NCBI GenBank assembly: GCA_001725415.1
Contig: MEGH01000034.1
Coordinates: 1 to 64,000 of the forward strand
Direction: 5' to 3'
Origin: Pseudonocardia sp. SCN 73-27
GTDB taxonomy: Bacteria > Actinomycetota > Actinomycetes > Mycobacteriales > Pseudonocardiaceae
Length of the DNA stretch: 64,000 nucleotides
Positions 49,457 through 57,244 of this stretch are shown here, piece by piece. Every line of letters begins with the position of its first letter. Positions within the stretch are counted from its first letter, which is position 1. The position numbers and the translations under genes are program-made. A model generated the notes under the pieces. The model was not told the origin of the DNA, did not search any database, and saw only the letters and a list, made by a program, of their open reading frames with translations.

Positions 49457-51739
49457 ATGCCCGACGGACTACTCGCGGGGCTGCGGGTCGTCGACATGAC
49501 GACCGGGATCACCGGGCCCGTCGCCACCCAGCTGCTCGCCGAGTACGGCGCCGAGGTGGTCAAGGTGGAGCCGGTCGGGGGCGACCGGTTCCGCGACCGC
49601 ACACTGTTCCGGACGACGAACCGCGGCAAACGCGCGATGACTGCCGATCTGCGGTCGGTCGCCGGGCGCGCCCGCCTCGACGCGGTCCTCGCCGACGCCG
49701 ACGTCCTCGTGCACGGCCTGCGCCCGGACAAGGCGCGCGCCGTGGGTCTCGACGACGCGAGCCTGGCGGAGCGCTTCCCGCGGCTCGTCGTCTCGGCGGT
49801 GCTCGGCTACCCGGCGGCGCACCCCGACGCCGACCGGCCGGGCTACGACATCCTCGTCCAGGCCCGTTCCGGGGCGATGGACGAGCAGCCAGGTCACCGG
49901 CCCGGTCCGGTGTTCATGCGCTTCCCCCTGCCCAGCTGGGCAGCGGTACACCTGGTCACCGCCGGTGTCCTCGCCCGCTTGCTGGCCCGCTCCCGCAGCG
50001 GCCGTGGCGGGATCGCCCACACCAGCCTCTACCAGGGCATGCTCGCGGCGCTCGTGCTCGTCTGGAGCCGGGCGGACGCGCCGTCGCCGGGTCTGGCGGA
50101 GAAGATCCCGCTGACCCGGGGCGGCCTCGGGATGGCCCGCGGGCTCTTCCGGTGCTCCGACGGTGAGTGGATGCAGATCGCCACCCTCACCGGCTACACC
50201 GAGCACCCGCTGGTGATCGAGACGATGCTGGAGGCTGGCCACGACTTCGTCGTCGTCGACGGGTGGGCACCCACCGACGAGCAGCTCGAGGTCTACCGCG
50301 ACGTCTTCCAGCGGCGGCCACGGGCGGAGTGGCTGCGCGAGCTCGCGGCCGGTGACGTTCCCGTCGCACCGATCGAGCCGCTGGGATCGGTGTTCGGCGA
50401 CGCGCAGGCGATCGCGAACGGCTACGTCGTCGAGATCGACGACCCGGTGCTCGGGCCGTCGCGCCAGCCCGGCGCGCCGTTCCGCGTGGAGCCGCCGGCC
50501 CGGGTGGGTGGACCCCCGCCGGCGCTGGGCGCGCACGACCGGTCCCCGGGGTGGACGTCGGCGGCGACGTCCGCCGCCGCGGCGCCGGGGTCGCCGGGAC
50601 GCCTCCCCCTGGAGGGGCTCAAGGTGTTGGACGTGGGCATGTACGTGGCGGGCCCGCTCGGGCCGCGCCTGCTCGCGGACCTGGGCGCAGACGTCGTCAA
50701 GATCGAGCCGGTCGACGGCGGCGACCGCGTGCGCGTGTTCGAGGCGCAGTACGTCGGGGCGAACCGGGGAAAGCGCTCGGTCGCGCTCGACCTCGCCGAC
50801 CCGCGCAGCCGCCCCGTCCTGGAGAGCCTGCTGCGGTGGGCCGACGTCGTCCACCACAACCTGCGACTGCCCGCCGCGGTGAAGCTCGGGCTCGACCACG
50901 AGACGGTTCGCCGGGTGAACCCGCGGGTCGTGGTGTGCCACGTGAGCGCCTACGGGCACGCGGGGGAGAAGGCGAACTGGCCGGGCTACGACCCGACGGC
51001 GTCCGCGGCGTCCGGGTGGGCGCTGGAGTCGGGCTCCCGGGACACGCGGCCGATGTGGTACCGCTTCGGGATCTGGGACGTGCAGGCCGCGATGTCGTCG
51101 GTCATGCCGACGCTGATGGCCGTGCTGCGCCGGGAGGAGACCGGCGAGGGCGGGTTCGTCTCGGTGTCGATGCTCGGCATCGCCGCGCTGACCAACAGCG
51201 AAACCGCGTTGCTCGGCGACGGCGAACTCGCCCCGTACCCGAGGATCGACGACGACCAGACGGGTCTCGGCCACGACTACCGGATCTATCGGCTCGCCGA
51301 CGACGAATGGGTCGCGGTCTGCGCGCTCGACAAAGGACAGCCCGCACGGCTGCGGGCGATCGCCGGGGTCGCGGCCGACCACGAGCTGCCCGCGGCGCTG
51401 ACGGTTCGCGACGCGGACGCGTTCCTCAAGGACCTGGACGCGGCGGGGATTCCCGCGGAGCGCGTACGACGGAACCAGGAGCAGACGTTCTTCGACACCG
51501 AAGGTGGGCCGGACGGGCTGGCCACGGCGTCGCGGCATCCGGTCTACGGGCGGATCGAGCAGCCGGGCCGGCTGTGGGACTTCGGCGATCTGGGGCTCAG
51601 GGTCGACGTGCCGCCGCCGATGCTCGGGCAGCACACCGTCGAGGTGCTCGGCGGGCTCGGCTTCGCGCCGGAGGCGATCGACGAGCTGGTTTCGGCCAGG
51701 GTCATCAGGCAATGGGCGTCGGACTCGTTGGGACACTGA
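49457..51739 (+). CDS. Double-domain class III (CaiB/BaiF) CoA-transferase
   Basis: The 760-residue protein contains two complete CaiB/BaiF domains fused head to tail (about 5-370 and 385-755; second start LPLEGLKVLDVGMYVAGPLG). In this family a catalytic Asp forms an acyl anhydride; both halves keep it, as D131 in GYDILVQARSG and in the second half as GYDPTASAASG. Normally two separate chains interlock as a dimer, so one fused chain can probably form an interlocked unit. It moves CoA from one acyl-CoA to another acid. ATG 49457 follows GGAGGAG. Confidence 0.88.
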   Translation: MPDGLLAGLRVVDMTTGITGPVATQLLAEYGAEVVKVEPVGGDRFRDRTLFRTTNRGKRAMTADLRSVAGRARLDAVLADADVLVHGLRPDKARAVGLDDASLAERFPRLVVSAVLGYPAAHPDADRPGYDILVQARSGAMDEQPGHRPGPVFMRFPLPSWAAVHLVTAGVLARLLARSRSGRGGIAHTSLYQGMLAALVLVWSRADAPSPGLAEKIPLTRGGLGMARGLFRCSDGEWMQIATLTGYTEHPLVIETMLEAGHDFVVVDGWAPTDEQLEVYRDVFQRRPRAEWLRELAAGDVPVAPIEPLGSVFGDAQAIANGYVVEIDDPVLGPSRQPGAPFRVEPPARVGGPPPALGAHDRSPGWTSAATSAAAAPGSPGRLPLEGLKVLDVGMYVAGPLGPRLLADLGADVVKIEPVDGGDRVRVFEAQYVGANRGKRSVALDLADPRSRPVLESLLRWADVVHHNLRLPAAVKLGLDHETVRRVNPRVVVCHVSAYGHAGEKANWPGYDPTASAASGWALESGSRDTRPMWYRFGIWDVQAAMSSVMPTLMAVLRREETGEGGFVSVSMLGIAALTNSETALLGDGELAPYPRIDDDQTGLGHDYRIYRLADDEWVAVCALDKGQPARLRAIAGVAADHELPAALTVRDADAFLKDLDAAGIPAERVRRNQEQTFFDTEGGPDGLATASRHPVYGRIEQPGRLWDFGDLGLRVDVPPPMLGQHTVEVLGGLGFAPEAIDELVSARVIRQWASDSLGH

Positions 51740-51750
51740 GCTTTCCGAGG

Positions 51751-51766
51751 ACTTGACAAGACAAGT
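51751..51766 (+). promoter_or_regulatory. Motif A operator candidate before the SnoaL-ChrB-P450 operon
   Basis: ACTTGACAAGACAAGT is a perfect-arm match to ACTTG-N6-CAAGT. Its TTGACA can double as a -35 element. It is the only clear signal in the 105-bp gap before the gene at 51845. Confidence 0.6.
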
Positions 51767-51844
51767 TGACCTGCGAAGACTGGCACGAAGTAGGCGTCGA
51801 CCGGTGGGCTCGCACGTCCGGGCCCGGGACGAAAGGAGCGGAGC

Positions 51845-52324
51845 GTGCCGACGCACCACGACGATCGCGAGGCGATCGAGCGCACGATCTCGCTGTACAG
51901 CCACCTCGTCGACTTCGGTCGCTTCGACGAGTGGGGTGACCTGTTCACCGAGGACGCCGAGGCCTCCGTCCACGGCGGTGTGCAGGTCTGGGGCGACGGG
52001 CCCGCCGTATCGGTCCAGCGTGGCCGGGCCGAAATCGTCGAGTTCGTGCGCGGCAACGTCGAGCCGTTGCGCGAGAAGGGCGTCCACCTGCTGCACATGG
52101 CGGGCAAGCCGCTCGTCGAGATCGACGGAGCGAGAGCGACAGCGTGGTGGACCTACGTCGTCGTCGCGACGACGGCGGAGGCGATCAACGTCGCCGCGAC
52201 CGGCCGCTACCACACCGAGCTCGTCCGCGGCGACGACGGGCACTGGAGGTTCTCGAACCGGACTTGCATCGAGACCGGCGGACCGCTGCCCGTGGGCGCG
52301 CTGAGTCAGCCGCCGGCCCATTGA
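51845..52324 (+). CDS. SnoaL-like/nuclear transport factor 2-fold protein
   Basis: The 159-residue protein has the NTF2-like cone fold pattern: DREAIERTISLYSHLVDFGR, then DEWGDLFTEDAEASVHGG, a polar pocket segment RAEIVEFVRGNV and a C-terminal TTAEAINVAATGRYHTELV strand pair. SnoaL-type proteins serve as cyclases, isomerases, dehydratases or small subunits of ring hydroxylases. GTG 51845 follows AAAGGAGCG. It leads the operon with the ChrB-domain and P450 genes under a motif A site. Confidence 0.83.
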   Translation: MPTHHDDREAIERTISLYSHLVDFGRFDEWGDLFTEDAEASVHGGVQVWGDGPAVSVQRGRAEIVEFVRGNVEPLREKGVHLLHMAGKPLVEIDGARATAWWTYVVVATTAEAINVAATGRYHTELVRGDDGHWRFSNRTCIETGGPLPVGALSQPPAH

Positions 52325-52361
52325 GTCGGCGGGCCCGCGCGGCCGACGATCGGAGCGGCCG

Positions 52362-52979
52362 ATGCTCTGGGTGACGCGGTCACACCTGCACCTCGATCGC
52401 GTCGCCGCGGCCTGGCTGATCCGGCGGTTCGTCGACCCCGGGGCGACGTTCGCGTTCGTGGGCTGGGAGGACGAGCCGGCGCTGCCCGCAGGGGCCGTCC
52501 CGTTCGGCCTGCCGGGAGCGGCGTTCGGCCCGCATGACGAGGATGGCACGACGTTCGAGAAGATCGTCCGGGCCCACCGGACGTCCGACCCGGCGCTCGC
52601 CGAGATGGCGGCCGTCGTCGCCGCGGGCGTGCGCCGGGCCCTGCGGATCGACTCGCAGCCGGACGAGCGCACGTCCCACACCGCGCTCGGCCGCGCCCTC
52701 GACGCTCTCGGCACGGGCGGCGCGGTGTTCGACGACGATCCCGTGATCCTCGAGCGGTCGCTGCCCCTCTACGACGCGCTGCACGTGTACTGCCAGATGA
52801 CGGTGCAGCTGCGGGGCACGCCGGGCCCCGTCCCGCGCGACCCGGGCGAGCGGCAGGCGTTCTGGCGGGCGCGTCTGGTCGACCCCGCCGCGGCCCGGCT
52901 GACCAGGATGGACGAACAGATGCAGGCCCCGGCAGCCGCCGGCGGCGTGGCGAGGAGACACCGTGACCGGAACCGTTGA
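52362..52979 (+). CDS. ChrB-domain protein (chromate resistance-associated)
   Basis: The 205-residue protein matches the C-terminal ChrB domain: LWVTRSHLHLDRVAAAWLIR followed by RRFVDPGATFAFV, then GAAFGPHDEDGTTFEKIV and ADxP-like acidic pairs. In chromate resistance operons ChrB senses chromate, but the isolated C-domain also occurs alone in many actinobacteria without ChrA, as here. Its GTG-neighbouring P450 gene overlaps it by 17 bp, so it is co-translated with a P450 of a catabolic operon. A regulatory or redox-sensor role is conceivable; function unassigned. Confidence 0.8.
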   Translation: MLWVTRSHLHLDRVAAAWLIRRFVDPGATFAFVGWEDEPALPAGAVPFGLPGAAFGPHDEDGTTFEKIVRAHRTSDPALAEMAAVVAAGVRRALRIDSQPDERTSHTALGRALDALGTGGAVFDDDPVILERSLPLYDALHVYCQMTVQLRGTPGPVPRDPGERQAFWRARLVDPAAARLTRMDEQMQAPAAAGGVARRHRDRNR

Positions 52980-54195
52980 CCAGGGCCTCTACGACGCCCA
53001 CCCCTACCCGTACTACGCGCAGCTGCGCGCCGAGCCGGTCCGCGAGCAACCAGGCGTCGGCTATGTCGTCTCGCGCCACGAGGACGTCCTCGCGGTGCTG
53101 CGCGACCCTGACACCTACTCGGCCGCGTTCAATCCGGGGTTCGCATCGTCGCGGATGACGCTCAACCCGCGGCCACCGTCGGTCGACGCGATCATGGCGC
53201 AGGGGTTCACGGAGTGCCCGGCGCTGGCCCATACCGATGGCGATACCCACAAGCGGCACCGCCGCTACGTCAACCGCGCGTTCACCGCGCGCCAGGTCCG
53301 TCAGCTCGAGCCGTCGATCGAGACGGTCGCCGACGAACTCATCGACCGCTTCGTCGCACGCGGCACCGTGGAGCTGTTGACGGAGTTCAGCGGTCCGCTG
53401 CCGCTCACCATGATCGTTGACGCGTTGGGGCTGCCGCGGGCCGACCTACCACTGTTCTGGGAGTGGACCGAGGCATTGCAGGGCATCCGGGCCCGCGAGG
53501 TGCCCGAGGACGAGTTCGTCGCCCGCGCCCACCGCTACGTCGAGTTCCAGCACTACTTCGCCGCCGCCGCCGCGGAACGTCGCGCGGCGCCGCGCGACGA
53601 CCTCATCACCGCGATCGTCACCGCGGGCGCCGAGGGCGAGGTCCCCCTTGAGCAGGGCGAGCTCATGAACATCTTTGCCCAGCTCCTGTTGGGCGGCAAC
53701 GAGACGGCCGCGAGCACGTTCAACTCGGGGATGCTGACGCTGGCCCGCGATCCGCTGCGCCAGGAGCAGCTGCGTGCCGATCCGACGCTGGTTCCGGACT
53801 TCGTCGAGGAGGTGCTGCGCAAGGAGTCGCCGGTCCTCGCGATTCCGCGCATCGCGACGAAGGACACCCGGATCGGCGCGGTCGACATCCCGGCCGGGGC
53901 CCGGCTGCTCGTCCTGTTCGGCTCGGCGAACCGCGACGACGATGTCTTCGCCGACGCCGACCGGTTCGACCCGGGCCGGCCCAACCTCCGCCATCACGTC
54001 GCGTTCGGCAACGGCGTGCACCTGTGCGTCGGCGCGCCGCTGGCCCGGGCGGAGCTGCGGATCGGGTTCGCCCGCCTGCTCGCGCGCCTCGGGCCGTTCC
54101 GCCCGGCGCCGGGGTTCGAGCCGAACTACGTGGGCGGTCCGATGTCGCATCGTCTCGACCGCCTGGACCTGGTCTTCGAGCCGACGGCGGGCTGA
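52963..54195 (+). CDS. Cytochrome P450
   Basis: The 410-residue protein has all P450 landmarks: the I-helix oxygen-activation motif LLLGGNETAAST, the ExxR of EEVLRKESP and the heme loop FGNGVHLCVGAPLARAE. Length and the RPPSVDAIM region near 75 fit soluble bacterial class I P450s, which need a ferredoxin and reductase; a Rieske-type protein is encoded at 56297. GTG 52963 follows GAGGAG. A decayed copy of its N-terminal part lies at 27814-28083. Probably hydroxylates the imported compound or an early intermediate. Confidence 0.92.
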   Translation: MTGTVDQGLYDAHPYPYYAQLRAEPVREQPGVGYVVSRHEDVLAVLRDPDTYSAAFNPGFASSRMTLNPRPPSVDAIMAQGFTECPALAHTDGDTHKRHRRYVNRAFTARQVRQLEPSIETVADELIDRFVARGTVELLTEFSGPLPLTMIVDALGLPRADLPLFWEWTEALQGIRAREVPEDEFVARAHRYVEFQHYFAAAAAERRAAPRDDLITAIVTAGAEGEVPLEQGELMNIFAQLLLGGNETAASTFNSGMLTLARDPLRQEQLRADPTLVPDFVEEVLRKESPVLAIPRIATKDTRIGAVDIPAGARLLVLFGSANRDDDVFADADRFDPGRPNLRHHVAFGNGVHLCVGAPLARAELRIGFARLLARLGPFRPAPGFEPNYVGGPMSHRLDRLDLVFEPTAG

Positions 54196-54233
54196 CCGCG
54201 CGCGCCCCGGCCCCGACGAGAGGGAAGAAGGGT

Positions 54234-54761
54234 ATGTCTCCTCCGCAGAAGTTCGCCCACGTCGTGTACCGCACCGACGACCCGGCGCGGCTGCGCGACT
54301 GGTACCTCACGGTCCTCGAGGCCCGCGTCGCCTTCGAGAACTCGTTCATCTGCTTCCTCACCTACGACGAGGAGCACCACCGGGTCGCGATCGTCGCGGA
54401 CCCGAAGTTCACCCGGCCCGCGCGTCCCCGGGCCGTCGACCACGTCGCGTTCACCTACTCCGACCTCCGTTCACTCGTCGACACCCACTCCCGGCTGCGG
54501 GAGCACAGCATCGAGCCGTACTGGACGGTGAACCACGGCCCGACGACGTCGTTCTACTACCGCGATCCCGACGGCAACGGCGTCGAGCTCCAGGTGGACA
54601 ACTACGAGACCGTCGACGAGCTGCACGAGTTCTTCCGCTCGGCCCACTTCGCGGACAACCCGATCGGGATCGACGTCGACGTGGACGAGCTGCGTGCGCG
54701 GCTCGACGCGGGCGAGCCGGTCGCGTCGCTGCTGCTGCGCGCCGACCTCGCGACGAGCTGA
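54234..54761 (+). CDS. VOC-superfamily protein, extradiol ring-cleavage dioxygenase-like
   Basis: The 175-residue protein starts with FAHVVYRTDDPARLRDWYL and continues with AVDHVAFTYSDLRSLVDTH and FYYRDPDGNGVELQVDNYE. The three expected metal ligands (His in FAHVV, His in DHVAF, Glu in VELQV) are in place, so iron(II) or another divalent metal is probably bound. Sequence style is that of one-domain catechol 2,3-dioxygenase-like proteins. It lies between the P450 and ligase genes, 38 bp after the P450 stop. Confidence 0.84.
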   Translation: MSPPQKFAHVVYRTDDPARLRDWYLTVLEARVAFENSFICFLTYDEEHHRVAIVADPKFTRPARPRAVDHVAFTYSDLRSLVDTHSRLREHSIEPYWTVNHGPTTSFYYRDPDGNGVELQVDNYETVDELHEFFRSAHFADNPIGIDVDVDELRARLDAGEPVASLLLRADLATS

Positions 54762-54789
54762 CCCGGACCCCGCCGAGTGAGATGATCGG

Positions 54790-56283
54790 ATGACGATGAA
54801 CCTGGCAGTGCTGCTCGACATGGCGGCCGACGGCCTCCGGGACCGCGTGGTCATCGGGAGCCGCGACGGTGGGCTCACCGCGCACCGGTTGCGCGCGTTG
54901 GCGTGCGGCGGGGCCCGGCTGGTACGCGACGAAGGCGCGGACGCGGTCGTCTTCCTCGCTGTCAACGGCCCGGCGTTCCCCGCCGCGCTCTTCGCCGCCG
55001 CACACGCGGGCGTCCCACTCGTCCCGGTCAATTACCGGCTCGGCCGCGAGCAGCTCGACGGCGTGCTTGCCCGGCACCCCGGGGCGCTCCTGATCGCCGA
55101 TCCGGAGCAGGCCCGCGGGCGCGCCGCGGGCGCGGTGAGGACCCCGCAGCAGTGGCTTGCGGCGGCGGAGGCGGCCGCGCCGCAGGAGCCCCCGCCGCCG
55201 GTGGAGACTGACGCCCCGGCGGTGGTGATCTACACGAGCGGGACGACGTCGGCCCCCAAGGGTGTCCTGCTGCGCCACCACAACCTGCTGGCCTACGTGT
55301 TCGGCACCGTCGAGTTCGCGAGCGCCGCGGCGGAGGACGCCGCGTTGACGAGCGTGCCGCCTTACCACATCGCCGCCGTGTCGAACGTGCTCAGCAACCT
55401 CTACGCGGGCCGCCGCGTCGTTGCCTTGCCGGCGTTCGACGCGCGGGACTGGCTGGAGGCCGTCCGCCGCGAGCGCGTCACGAACGCGATGGTCGTGCCG
55501 ACCATGCTCGCCCGGATCATGGACTGCACCGACACCGATCGGGCCGTCCCGTCGCTGCGGGCGGTCGCCTACGGCGGGGCGCGGATGCCGGCCCGGGTGA
55601 TCGAGCAGGCCCTGCGGGAGTGGTCGCACGTGGGCTTCGTCAACGCCTACGGGCTGACCGAGACCAGCTCCACGATCGCCGTGCTCGGGCCCGAGGACCA
55701 CCGGGCGGCGCTGGCCGGCGACGATCCGGCGGTGCGGGCCCGGCTGGGCTCGGTCGGTCACGTCGTGGCGGGGGTCGAGGTCGAGGTGCGCGACGCGACG
55801 GGCGCGGCCGTCGCGCCCGGGACGCCCGGGCGGATCTGGGTGCGCGGCGACCAGGTCGCGGCCGAGTACGCAGGATCGAGCCCGGCCGTCGATGATCGGG
55901 GCTTCTTCGACACCCGTGACCAGGGCCGCTTCGACGAAGCAGGCTACCTGTTCGTCGACGGCCGGGTCGACGACACGATCATCCGCGGCGCGGAGAACAT
56001 CGCGCCCGCCGAGATCGAGGACGTGCTGCTGCGCCATCCCGACGTGCTCGACGCGGTCGTGGTCGGCGTGCCCGACGACGAGTGGGGGCAGCGGCTGGAG
56101 GCCGTCGTCGTCCTCGCGGCGGGCGCCGGGACCTCCGCCGAAGAGCTGCGGGGCTACGTCCGGGCGAGGCTGCGCGGCTCGAAGACGCCCGACCGGATCG
56201 TGTTCTGGACCGAGCTTCCGCGCACCGTCACCGGCAAGCTGGTGCGCCGCGACGTCGTTGCCGGCCTGGCCGCCGGGTCCTGA
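54790..56283 (+). CDS. AMP-forming acyl-CoA ligase
   Basis: The 497-residue protein carries a complete set of ANL motifs: A3 IYTSGTTSAPKGVL, A5 NAYGLTETSS, A7 FDTRDQGRFDEAGYLF, A8 GRVDDTIIRGAENIAP and A10 PRTVTGKLVRRDV with the catalytic lysine. Unlike the ligase at 25893 it should be fully competent for adenylation and thioester formation. ATG 54790; a second ATG two codons later is equally plausible. It closes the plus-strand P450 operon, convergent to the Rieske-DoxX genes. Confidence 0.88.
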   Translation: MTMNLAVLLDMAADGLRDRVVIGSRDGGLTAHRLRALACGGARLVRDEGADAVVFLAVNGPAFPAALFAAAHAGVPLVPVNYRLGREQLDGVLARHPGALLIADPEQARGRAAGAVRTPQQWLAAAEAAAPQEPPPPVETDAPAVVIYTSGTTSAPKGVLLRHHNLLAYVFGTVEFASAAAEDAALTSVPPYHIAAVSNVLSNLYAGRRVVALPAFDARDWLEAVRRERVTNAMVVPTMLARIMDCTDTDRAVPSLRAVAYGGARMPARVIEQALREWSHVGFVNAYGLTETSSTIAVLGPEDHRAALAGDDPAVRARLGSVGHVVAGVEVEVRDATGAAVAPGTPGRIWVRGDQVAAEYAGSSPAVDDRGFFDTRDQGRFDEAGYLFVDGRVDDTIIRGAENIAPAEIEDVLLRHPDVLDAVVVGVPDDEWGQRLEAVVVLAAGAGTSAEELRGYVRARLRGSKTPDRIVFWTELPRTVTGKLVRRDVVAGLAAGS

Positions 56284-56296
56284 CCCCGCCGGTCGG

Positions 56297-56665
56297 TCAG
56301 TGAGGCGGCGGCGCGGCGAGGAAGAGATGCCCTCCGGCGCGCCAGGCCCGGTAGACGGTCAGCCGAGCAGCCCGGCCACGGTCGCGGCAGGCCCCCGAGC
56401 GCACGTCGAACCGCCACCGATGGGACGGGCAGACCAGGGTACGGCCGGTGACCCGGGCCTCGTCGAGCGGGAGGCTGCGGTGCGGGCACTCGCCGGCCAC
56501 CGCGACGACGCCGCGGCGGGTCCGGACCACGAGCACCCGCTCGCCGTGTGGGCCACGCACGATCGCCCGTCCGCCGACGCGGCCGGTCGGGTCGGGACCG
56601 AGATCGACGACCCACACCGGGCCGGCCGGCGGCTCCGCAGGGGTGCCCGTCGCCGCCGCACTCAT
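56297..56665 (-). CDS. Rieske [2Fe-2S] ferredoxin-like protein
   Basis: The 122-residue protein has the Rieske cluster motif CPHRSLPLDE (CxH) and CPSHRWRFDV (CxxH), separated by 17 residues as in small Rieske ferredoxins. It probably carries electrons to an oxygenase, for example the P450 at 52963 or an oxygenase outside the window, or is a subunit. ATG 56665 overlaps the stop of the DoxX gene (ATGA). It is minus-strand and convergent with the ligase gene, 13 bp apart. Confidence 0.85.
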   Translation of the reverse strand: MSAAATGTPAEPPAGPVWVVDLGPDPTGRVGGRAIVRGPHGERVLVVRTRRGVVAVAGECPHRSLPLDEARVTGRTLVCPSHRWRFDVRSGACRDRGRAARLTVYRAWRAGGHLFLAAPPPH

Positions 56666-57174
56666 TGTTGACGCGCCCCGGACGCGGGTCGTTGGGCGGT
56701 GACGAGCAGGGCGGCCGCGGCGGCGAGCCCCGCGGCCAGGGCGATCCCTGCCCAGCGCGCCCCGGACAGCTCCCAGCCCAACACAGCGTCGAGCGACCAG
56801 CGCCCAGGGCCGGTCCCGGTGACACACAGCGCGGTGAGCCCGACGAGGCCGGCGTACTCCCAGCCGCCCTCGAAGACGAAGAACCCCTTGCCGCGGTGGT
56901 CAGTCACCGCGGCGACGAGCATCAGCCCGGCGAAGGCCGCCCCCGCCAGCGGCGTCAGCAGACCAGCCGCCATCAGTAGCCCGGCGCCGACCTCGGTGAG
57001 CGCGGCCAGCCGGGCGTGCAACCACGCCGGGCGCAGCCCGAGCGCGGCGAACCACCGGGTCGTGCCCGCGAGCCCGCCGGGGCCGAGGACCTTGTTCAGT
57101 CCGTGCGCGGCGAGCATCCCACCCAGCGCGAGCCGCAGGACGAGCAACGACTCGTCCACCGCGGGTATCACCAT
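56662..57174 (-). CDS. DoxX-family membrane protein
   Basis: The 170-residue protein has four hydrophobic helices and the DoxX opening LLVLRLALGGMLAAHGLNKV, followed by TEVGAGLLMAAGLLTPLAGA and a charged central loop DHRGKGFFVFEGGWEYA. DoxX proteins are linked to quinone, sulfide or thiosulfate redox systems and to membrane redox homeostasis. ATG 57174 follows GGGAGGACC. It overlaps the Rieske gene and follows the CoA-transferase gene on the same strand. Confidence 0.85.
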   Translation of the reverse strand: MVIPAVDESLLVLRLALGGMLAAHGLNKVLGPGGLAGTTRWFAALGLRPAWLHARLAALTEVGAGLLMAAGLLTPLAGAAFAGLMLVAAVTDHRGKGFFVFEGGWEYAGLVGLTALCVTGTGPGRWSLDAVLGWELSGARWAGIALAAGLAAAAALLVTAQRPASGARQQ

Positions 57175-57244
57175 CGGTCCTCCCGGTACGTCGAGGCCCA
57201 CCGATCGTGCGGCGGACGAACGGATTCCTTGCGCGGGCGACTGT

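Noticed and set aside
49469..52714. A 1081-codon minus-strand open frame
   Set aside because: It is the antisense shadow of the fused CoA-transferase and the next genes; composition is Arg/Pro/Val-rich without domain motifs, whereas the plus strand has clear catalytic motifs.
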